Origin: Trichormus sp. NMC-1
Lineage (GTDB): Bacteria; Cyanobacteriota; Cyanobacteriia; Cyanobacteriales; Nostocaceae
DNA length: 43,485 nt
Assembly (NCBI RefSeq): GCF_001858025.1
Contig: NZ_LZQD01000010.1
Location: 1 to 43,485, forward strand
Direction: 5' to 3'
Shown here: positions 37,766 to 43,485 of the stretch, piece by piece
Layout: every line of letters starts with the position of its first letter
How positions within the stretch are numbered: position 1 is the first letter of the stretch
Notes under the pieces: generated by a model
The model's input: the letters and a program-made list of their open reading frames with translations, nothing else
What the model was told of the DNA's origin: nothing
Database searches by the model: none
Position numbers and translations under genes: made by a program

Positions 37766-37850
37766 CACTGATTTTCCGTGAGTCCGCGCAGGCGGACTTA
37801 GTTTGTGTAGCCACGAATTCTATTCGTTAGGGCTTGGTGCAAGATATGTG
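37698..37850. repeat. Foldback (MITE-like) element abutting devB
   Basis: Ends are CACATCTTGCACC (37698-37710) and GGTGCAAGATATGTG (37836-37850), which are inverted copies with a 2-base difference. Inside are two hairpins, AAACCCGC/GCGGGTTT and AGTCCGC/GCGGACT, and the arms also resemble each other (CGCGGCTAGACAGACAAA versus CGTGGCTACACAAACTAA on the other strand). About 153 bases with no coding capacity. It touches the devB stop codon. Confidence 0.65.
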
Positions 37851-39041
37851 TTAAATTAAGTCAATCGCAACTTTAACTTTAGAATTAGTCAAACCAGTAA
37901 CTCGCTGACTAGATTCAGGATTAAGACGAATTTTTACTTCTACAACTCGTGCATCAATATCAGCCGCAGGATCGGTGTTGAGGACATCTTTTTTAGCTAT
38001 TAGTAAGCCAATATAATCAACCTTTCCTTTTAGTGTTCCAGGTAAATTCAGTTGATTAATAGTAGCATCTTGTCCTAATTTAACTTTATTAATATCATTT
38101 TCATAAACTTCTGCAACTACATACATTTGATTAGTTTCACCGATTTCAGCAATACCTTTATCGGTAACTACTTCACCTGTCCAAGAATGAATTTTTAGAA
38201 TTTGTCCATCTTTAGGAGAACGCACATAAGTTAAATTTAAATCTGCCTCTGCTTCTTTTACTGATGCTTTTTTACTTTCAATTTCGGCAATTGCAGCTTG
38301 TAAATCAGTAGGACGAATTTCGGCAATTCTGTTTAAAGTTGCTGTGGCTTGTTTGAGTTTTTCTCTCAAAGTTTCTGATGTCTGGGACTGATTTGCAATG
38401 GCTTCCCGCAAACTCGCTTGTGCTGTTTCTAAAGTCAACTTTTTAGTATCACGAATAGAAGCGGAAACTGCACCTTCAGATTGCAAAGATTGATAACGCT
38501 GATATTCAAGTTCGGCATTTTTAACTTCGGCTTCTAAGCGTTTCACCGTTGCGACTCTAGCTGCACTTTCTTGACGCAATAGTGCTTCTAATTCGGTAAT
38601 TGTGGCTTTTTGTGCTTCAATTTCTCCCTGTTTTGCACCAGCTTTTACTTGTGCTAAACGCGATTCTGCTACTTTCACCTGTTGCTTGGCTTGGTTGAGT
38701 GCAGCCAGTCTGCGATCGCTACTATCCAGAATAGCAATTATTTGTCCTTTTTGAATGCGATCGCCTTCTTTAACTAAAAGTTGTGCTACCCGGTTACTAC
38801 CAGCCATCTGAGACACCGATAATTGAATCACTTCCCCTTGGGGTTCGATTCGTCCTAAAGCCGTAATTGCCTTGATTACAGGGCGTTTATCAGCCGCTAA
38901 GGTAGCTTTTTCAGGAGGATTGTCACTAGATAAAAAGTATAACGACCCTGCAACACTTGTCAAAGCTAAAACAAGCACCGTTGCAATTAGCGGAGTTGAA
39001 AACTTAGAAATTCTTGCTTGGTTTGGGTCAAGATTTTGCAT
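37851..39041 (-). CDS. devB: DevB-type periplasmic adaptor (HlyD family)
   Basis: A 396-residue membrane fusion protein. A single N-terminal helix (TPLIATVLVLALTSVAGSLYF) anchors it, then a lipoyl-like half (GRIEPQGEVIQLSV, VKEGDRIQKGQIIAILD), a long Ala/Gln/Glu-rich coiled coil (about 100-265), then the second lipoyl half and beta-barrel (VRSPKDGQILKIHSWTGE). It should link the DevCA pump to an outer-membrane TolC-like channel. No tolC homologue is in the window. It is the first gene of the devBCA unit. Confidence 0.92.
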   Translation of the reverse strand: MQNLDPNQARISKFSTPLIATVLVLALTSVAGSLYFLSSDNPPEKATLAADKRPVIKAITALGRIEPQGEVIQLSVSQMAGSNRVAQLLVKEGDRIQKGQIIAILDSSDRRLAALNQAKQQVKVAESRLAQVKAGAKQGEIEAQKATITELEALLRQESAARVATVKRLEAEVKNAELEYQRYQSLQSEGAVSASIRDTKKLTLETAQASLREAIANQSQTSETLREKLKQATATLNRIAEIRPTDLQAAIAEIESKKASVKEAEADLNLTYVRSPKDGQILKIHSWTGEVVTDKGIAEIGETNQMYVVAEVYENDINKVKLGQDATINQLNLPGTLKGKVDYIGLLIAKKDVLNTDPAADIDARVVEVKIRLNPESSQRVTGLTNSKVKVAIDLI

Positions 39042-39074
39042 AGATGTATGTAACTACCTGAGTTTCAGCAGATA

Positions 39075-39131
39075 AACTTGCTGTATACAATTATTTAGCT
39101 ATAATAGTTTTATTAAACTTGTTGTATACAA
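39075..39131 (+). promoter_or_regulatory. Putative PadR operator pair with promoter
   Basis: AACTTGCTGTATACAA (39075-39090) and AACTTGTTGTATACAA (39116-39131) are direct repeats with one mismatch, each containing the palindrome TGTATACA. Between them, TTGCTG (39078) and TATAAT (39100), 16 bases apart, look like a rightward -35/-10 pair for padR. The first site overlaps the -35 box and the second follows the -10 box. The same sites could govern devB leftward. Confidence 0.6.
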
Positions 39132-39186
39132 GCTCTAGTGTAACCTTAAATAAATATCTGTCAAGTAGCCAAGTAATTTTTTATTT

Positions 39187-39732
39187 ATGGGTTTGTCGCA
39201 CGGGATTTTGACTTGTTTAATCGAAGCACCTCACAGCGGTTATGACCTTTCCAAGGTTTTTAGCGAATCAGTGGGTTATTTTTGGCACGCTTCTCAGCAG
39301 CAAATTTACAGGGAATTAGGCAAACTCGAAACACAAGGTTTCATTGTTTCCGAAATCATTCCTCGTGAAGGTCGTTTAGATAAGAAAATATATTCAATCA
39401 CAGAACTAGGAAAGCAACATTTAGTGGAGTGGATGAAAAAACCCAGTGAACCTGATGTGATTAGAGAAGATATATTAGTAAAAATATTTTCTGGTAGTTT
39501 AGTACCCGTTGACATTCTCATCGAAGATGTAGAACATCGTCGCCGATTACATCTAGAAAAATTGTCTAAATATCGAGAAATTGAGCAAAAAAATTGTCCA
39601 GAAAAAGAAGCATTAACTTACCCACAAAAGTTAAGATATTTAGTGTTAAAAGCAGGTATTCGCTACGAATTAGAATGGATAGATTGGTGTAATGAAGCAT
39701 TAGAAATGCTCAAAGATTCACCCCAAATATAA
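39187..39732 (+). CDS. PadR-family transcriptional regulator
   Basis: A 181-residue protein. The N-terminal winged helix starts MGLSHGILTCLIEAPHSGYD and includes WHASQQQIYRELGKLETQGF and a Y-SITELG wing. The C-terminal helical region (about 95-175) is of the Vir_act_alpha type used for dimerisation. The family often represses an adjacent exporter gene and responds to a small ligand. It is divergent from devB, with a candidate operator pair between, so it probably controls itself and devBCA (inference). Confidence 0.92.
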   Translation: MGLSHGILTCLIEAPHSGYDLSKVFSESVGYFWHASQQQIYRELGKLETQGFIVSEIIPREGRLDKKIYSITELGKQHLVEWMKKPSEPDVIREDILVKIFSGSLVPVDILIEDVEHRRRLHLEKLSKYREIEQKNCPEKEALTYPQKLRYLVLKAGIRYELEWIDWCNEALEMLKDSPQI

Positions 39733-39737
39733 TGTAG

Positions 39738-39758
39738 GGTGGGCAATGCCCACCTTTT
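39738..39758. terminator. Bidirectional terminator between padR and the RTX gene
   Basis: GGTGGGC (39738-39744) pairs with GCCCACC (39748-39754), with TTTT after it. It lies 6 bases after the padR stop and 20 bases from the RTX stop on the other strand. The large RTX repeat starts at the first base after the stem. Confidence 0.75.
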
Positions 39759-40426
39759 ATATTATGCAAAGAAAGCACTAAGCAATCAAAACAAAATCAC
39801 TGCTACTGAGAGTGATATCAGGATTACTTAAATAAGCAAACTCAAACACTGCCGCTGCATTCAAAACATTAGCATTTTGGTTATAGAAAATACTGCCAGT
39901 TTCTTGACTATAAACAATACGGGCAGCACTAGCATCTACTAACCCATCATTTGCAACCACCGCAAAATTGGTTAACGCTTGTCCGACCGCATTAGTAATA
40001 GCATTGAATGTAGCTTTACTCAAAGCAATCTTGTCTTGTCCCACTGTAAAATCGGTAATGTAATCAACACCTAAATTAGCATTAAAAACTCCATTACTTT
40101 GGAACAGGTATTGATCATTACCAACTCCTCCTGTGAGAATATCATCACCATTACCTCCCCAGAGAGTATCGTTTCCTGCTAAACCTTGCAGTAGGTCATT
40201 TCCAGCACCACCAACAAGCAGGTTATTTAATGAATTACCTGTCAGACGGTCATTACCATTACCACCTGTGGCGTTTTCGATGACATTATTCGCAGAAAGA
40301 ACGAGTTTAAGATTACTACTGACAGTCTGTGTAGTAGTTGTACCAAGATTTACTTTGACAGCAGCAGTAGTATCAGTAAAGTCAAGAGTATCAATACCAC
40401 CTGTTGCTGTTTCTACAACCCTATCT
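39755..40426. repeat. Direct repeat of at least 672 bp, copy A (RTX 3' end)
   Basis: Identical to 42814-43485 (constant offset 3059) wherever I compared it; identity runs to the window edge, so its true length is unknown. Confidence 0.93.
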
Positions 40427-42813
40427 GTTGCTAAAGCAGAATTGGCGACAAAAGAGTATGTATCATTACCATTTCCACCTGTAAGAGTGTTATTAGCACT
40501 ATTACCTCTGAGGACGTTATCGTTGGCGTTCCCAGTACCATTAATAGCCGATGTTCCTGTTAAAGTCAGATTTTCCACACCTGCGGCTAAAGTAGTGGTA
40601 GTGGAGGCATTCAGAGTATCAGTAATGGTTGTAATGGCGCTGGCTTTAGTTCCTAAACTGGCATTGGTGGGAGATGTCAGCGTCACAGTAAAGGTTTCAT
40701 TAGCCTCATTAATGGCATCATTGACAATGGGAATAATGATGGATTGAGTTGTTACCCCTGGGTTAAAGGTCAAAGTTCCTGTTTTGCTGGTATAGTCTGA
40801 ACCTGCTGTAGCAGTACCATTACTAGTTGCATAGTTCACCGTAATGGTTTGGGTGCTGGTGTTGGAAAGAGTAACGGTATAAGTGACGTTTTGAGGATTT
40901 GTTTGACCTTCGACTATCGTCTGGTCAGCACTGAGATTAATAGTTATAGATGATGAAACATCATCATTAGTAATAGTTCCCGTCACCGCAGCAGTTGTAC
41001 CAACGGTGTAACCTGTACCTGTAGCTAAAGTTAAAGCCACGGTTTCATTAGCTTCAACTGTGGTATCTGCGGTGGGGTCTATTGTTAGAGTTGCGGTACT
41101 CGAACCAGCTGCAAAGATGATGGTTTTTCCTGTTCCAGGTGTTGCACCAGTATAGTCGCTACTGTTAGCTGTACCGGTGATGCCATAGTTAACGGTTAAG
41201 GCATTGGTGGTACTGCCGGTGCGAGTGAAGGTGTAAACTAGGTTGGCGGTTCCATCTTCCGTGACGCTGGCAGGAGATACAGCTAGGGTAATATTGGGTA
41301 AAGCCACATCATCATTAGTAATAGTTCCCGTCACCGCAGCAGTTGTACCAACGGTGTAACCTGTACCTGTAGCTAGAGTTAAAGCCACGGTTTCATTAGC
41401 TTCAACAGTGGTATCTGCGGTGGGGTCTATTATTAGAGTTGCGGTACTCGAACCAGCTGCAAAGATGATGGTTTTTCCTGTTCCAGGTGTTGCACCAGTA
41501 TAGTCGCTACTGTTAGCTGTACCGGTGATGCCATAGTTAACGGTTAAGGCATTGGTGGTACTGCCGGTGCGAGTGAAAGTGTAAACTAGATTGGCGGTTC
41601 CATCTTCGGTGACGCTGGCAGGAGATACAGCTAGGGTAATGCTGGGTAAAGCTACATCACCAATAGTGATGATTTGATCAGAAAATTGTACTTTTTCGAC
41701 ACCATACAACGTATCTATGCCATCACGATTAGCTACTGAATCGGTAATTGTGAATACTCCTGCATTACTGGTAATTTGATATTGGGAACGAGTACCTGAA
41801 TAAACAGCAGTATCACTTCCAACACCACCATAAAGGCTGTCATTACCAACACCACCGACTAACCTATCATCTCCCTGTTCACCAAATAAACGGTCGTTAT
41901 CTCCACCACCTTGTAGAGTATCATTACCCAAACCACCAAACAAATCATCACTTCTGTTAGTTCCTGTGAAATTGTCATTAACAACAGATGTGCTGAAAAT
42001 AAAATCTGTGGCTGCTAGTTGACTGCTACTCAAGCCATTGATTCTCAATCTATAACCATAAATGGGATTAGAAAAGTTGTCATAGCGAGCAGCAATGACG
42101 GCATTACCTAGAGAATCATTACTGATGAGATATGAGAGTGTTTGATAGTCAGCAATACCAACAGATCTGAGGTCAATTTTGTCTTGTCCCTTCACAAAAT
42201 CCGTGACTACATCTAGCTCTTGGGCAGAACTAGAACCATTAAAATATTCAAAGACAAATGTATCTAGTCCTGTGCCACCATAGAAGGTATCAGAACCTGT
42301 TCCTCCCAGGAATCTATCATCTCCCTGTTCACCAAATAAACGGTCGTTATCTCCACCACCTTGTAGAGTATCATTACCCAAACCACCAAACAAATCATCA
42401 CTTCTGTTAGTTCCTGTGAAATTGTCATTAACAACAGATGTGCTGAAAATAAAATCTGTGGCTGCTAGTTGACTGCTACTCAAGCCATTGATTCTCAATC
42501 TATAACCAATGGAATTAGAAAAGTTTCTATAGCGGGCAGCAATGACGGCATTACTTAAAGAATCATCACTGATGAGATACGAGAGTGTCTGATAGTCAGC
42601 AATACCAACAGATCTGAGGTCAATTTTGTCTTGTCCTTGGACAAAATCAGTGACTACATCTAGGTCTTGGGCAGAAAGAGAACCATTAAAATATTCAAAG
42701 ACAAATGTATCTAGTCCTGTTCCACCATAAAAGGTATCAGAACCTGATCCTCCCAGGAATCTATCATCTCCCTGTTCACCAAATAAACGGTCGTTATCTC
42801 CACCACCTTGTAG
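39778..42813 (-). CDS. RTX/Calx-beta surface or secreted protein, 5' truncated
   Basis: About 1010 codons of a Ca2+-binding repeat protein. From the N-terminal side: 2-3 modules of about 150 residues joining RTX nonapeptides (GGGDNDRLFGEQGDD) to a DFVQGQDKIDLRSVGI segment, then three Calx-beta domains, two of them near identical, then further RTX nonapeptides (GGAGNDLLQGLAGNDTLWGG). The end is DFTVGQDKIALS and SSSDFVLIA, a likely type I secretion signal. The family is exported by HlyBD-TolC systems and folds in Ca2+. There is no natural start: the frame is cut at 42813 and continues into a second copy of the gene's own 3' end. The only start is a GTG at 42837 overlapping that copy's stop (TAGTG). 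Confidence 0.85.
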   Translation of the reverse strand, partial: LQGGGDNDRLFGEQGDDRFLGGSGSDTFYGGTGLDTFVFEYFNGSLSAQDLDVVTDFVQGQDKIDLRSVGIADYQTLSYLISDDSLSNAVIAARYRNFSNSIGYRLRINGLSSSQLAATDFIFSTSVVNDNFTGTNRSDDLFGGLGNDTLQGGGDNDRLFGEQGDDRFLGGTGSDTFYGGTGLDTFVFEYFNGSSSAQELDVVTDFVKGQDKIDLRSVGIADYQTLSYLISNDSLGNAVIAARYDNFSNPIYGYRLRINGLSSSQLAATDFIFSTSVVNDNFTGTNRSDDLFGGLGNDTLQGGGDNDRLFGEQGDDRLVGGVGNDSLYGGVGSDTAVYSGTRSQYQITSNAGVFTITDSVANRDGIDTLYGVEKVQFSDQIITIGDVALPSITLAVSPASVTEDGTANLVYTFTRTGSTTNALTVNYGITGTANSSDYTGATPGTGKTIIFAAGSSTATLIIDPTADTTVEANETVALTLATGTGYTVGTTAAVTGTITNDDVALPNITLAVSPASVTEDGTANLVYTFTRTGSTTNALTVNYGITGTANSSDYTGATPGTGKTIIFAAGSSTATLTIDPTADTTVEANETVALTLATGTGYTVGTTAAVTGTITNDDVSSSITINLSADQTIVEGQTNPQNVTYTVTLSNTSTQTITVNYATSNGTATAGSDYTSKTGTLTFNPGVTTQSIIIPIVNDAINEANETFTVTLTSPTNASLGTKASAITTITDTLNASTTTTLAAGVENLTLTGTSAINGTGNANDNVLRGNSANNTLTGGNGNDTYSFVANSALATDRVVETATGGIDTLDFTDTTAAVKVNLGTTTTQTVSSNLKLVLSANNVIENATGGNGNDRLTGNSLNNLLVGGAGNDLLQGLAGNDTLWGGNGDDILTGGVGNDQYLFQSNGVFNANLGVDYITDFTVGQDKIALSKATFNAITNAVGQALTNFAVVANDGLVDASAARIVYSQETGSIFYNQNANVLNAAAVFEFAYLSNPDITLSSSDFVLIA
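40958..41653. repeat. Two near-identical 348-bp Calx-beta repeats
   Basis: Units starting at 40958 and 41306 differ by only a few bases. Each encodes 116 residues (starts LPxITLAVSPASVTEDGTAN, ends TITNDD). The third Calx-beta domain, downstream in the protein, is clearly different. Confidence 0.9.
41861..42813. repeat. RTX module repeats, about 450 bp
   Basis: The sequence block starting at 41861 recurs at 42311 and about 42758 (spacings about 450 and 447 bases), encoding repeated modules of about 150 residues. The third unit is cut at 42813 by the junction. Confidence 0.85.
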
Positions 42814-43485
42814 TTTTATATTATGCAAAGAAAGCACTAAGCAATCAAAACAAAATCACTGCTACTGAGAGTGATATCAGGATTACTTAAATAAGCAAAC
42901 TCAAACACTGCCGCTGCATTCAAAACATTAGCATTTTGGTTATAGAAAATACTGCCAGTTTCTTGACTATAAACAATACGGGCAGCACTAGCATCTACTA
43001 ACCCATCATTTGCAACCACCGCAAAATTGGTTAACGCTTGTCCGACCGCATTAGTAATAGCATTGAATGTAGCTTTACTCAAAGCAATCTTGTCTTGTCC
43101 CACTGTAAAATCGGTAATGTAATCAACACCTAAATTAGCATTAAAAACTCCATTACTTTGGAACAGGTATTGATCATTACCAACTCCTCCTGTGAGAATA
43201 TCATCACCATTACCTCCCCAGAGAGTATCGTTTCCTGCTAAACCTTGCAGTAGGTCATTTCCAGCACCACCAACAAGCAGGTTATTTAATGAATTACCTG
43301 TCAGACGGTCATTACCATTACCACCTGTGGCGTTTTCGATGACATTATTCGCAGAAAGAACGAGTTTAAGATTACTACTGACAGTCTGTGTAGTAGTTGT
43401 ACCAAGATTTACTTTGACAGCAGCAGTAGTATCAGTAAAGTCAAGAGTATCAATACCACCTGTTGCTGTTTCTACAACCCTATCT
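42814..43485. repeat. Direct repeat, copy B, running off the window
   Basis: Second copy of 39755-40426, from the base after the terminator stem up to the window end. Confidence 0.93.
42837..43485 (-). CDS. 3' part of a second RTX gene copy (partial)
   Basis: Encodes the C-terminal 215 or so residues of the same RTX protein, including the RTX nonapeptides and the secretion tail SSDFVLIA. The frame is open to the window edge, so the start lies outside. It ends at a TAG overlapped by a GTG (TAGTG). If transcribed leftward there is no terminator between it and the truncated copy, so translational coupling is conceivable. Confidence 0.8.
   Translation of the reverse strand, partial: DRVVETATGGIDTLDFTDTTAAVKVNLGTTTTQTVSSNLKLVLSANNVIENATGGNGNDRLTGNSLNNLLVGGAGNDLLQGLAGNDTLWGGNGDDILTGGVGNDQYLFQSNGVFNANLGVDYITDFTVGQDKIALSKATFNAITNAVGQALTNFAVVANDGLVDASAARIVYSQETGSIFYNQNANVLNAAAVFEFAYLSNPDITLSSSDFVLIA

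Noticed and set aside
40133-40747. A 204-residue plus-strand frame opposite the RTX gene
   Set aside because: It is the complement of the repetitive RTX/Calx-beta coding sequence, and its Pro/Ser/Val-rich product follows the repeat composition.

Overview
The window looks like chromosome of a filamentous, heterocyst-forming type cyanobacterium (order Nostocales; the genus cannot be fixed from sequence alone). Evidence is the frequent GCGATCGC-type octamers, many short tandem heptamer repeats (TCAGGAG, GGGAACA, GTGACAG) typical of these genomes, a ferrochelatase with a chlorophyll-a/b-binding tail, a plastoquinone-type UbiA prenyltransferase, a DevBCA-type exporter, and the adjacent 2-oxoglutarate decarboxylase and succinate-semialdehyde dehydrogenase genes of the cyanobacterial TCA bypass.

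Layout. 1-5.7 kb: UbiA prenyltransferase, then on the minus strand a PhnD-like lipoprotein followed 12 bases later by a membrane histidine kinase, then two small unknown proteins. 5.9-11.4 kb: a co-oriented housekeeping run (GNAT protein, RuvX/YqgF, DUF3727-type acidic protein, a broken M48 peptidase relative, YqeG HAD phosphatase, ProB). 11.4-14.6 kb: a class I lysyl-tRNA synthetase and a ferredoxin-MBL fusion on the minus strand, bracketed by two exact 302-bp copies of the proB 3' end. 14.7-16.7 kb: small unknown genes and decayed ones, including an acyl-CoA ligase with its middle missing. 16.8-24.4 kb: ADP-ribosylglycohydrolase, Uma2-type nuclease, a 718-bp heptamer array, VOC protein, YlqF/RbgA GTPase, a VanZ-LamG protein and an FHA-GAF-adenylate cyclase. 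24.7-28.5 kb: SSADH, 2-OG decarboxylase and DUF4126. 28.6-34.5 kb: HemH, a methyltransferase, ArgJ, a 1.08-kb intergenic region with two tandem small-RNA-like units, and GatB. 34.5-39.7 kb: DUF29 and a DevA-DevC-DevB exporter with a divergent PadR regulator. 39.75 kb to the end: a large RTX/Calx-beta protein gene, cut at its 5' end and joined to a second copy of its own 3' end.

The strongest pattern is instability. Three gene fragments (proB 3' end, devC 5' end, RTX 3' end) are present as direct repeats that I find identical, and several other genes are truncated, internally deleted or invaded by small repeats. The duplications could be recent rearrangement or unmerged assembly overlaps; the sequence cannot decide. 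The most interesting candidates for new biology are the paired small-RNA-like units upstream of gatB (about 32330-32419 and 32603-32693), the PhnD-like lipoprotein/kinase pair, and the devC duplication whose junction carries a 19-base copy of sequence found 3 kb away in gatB.
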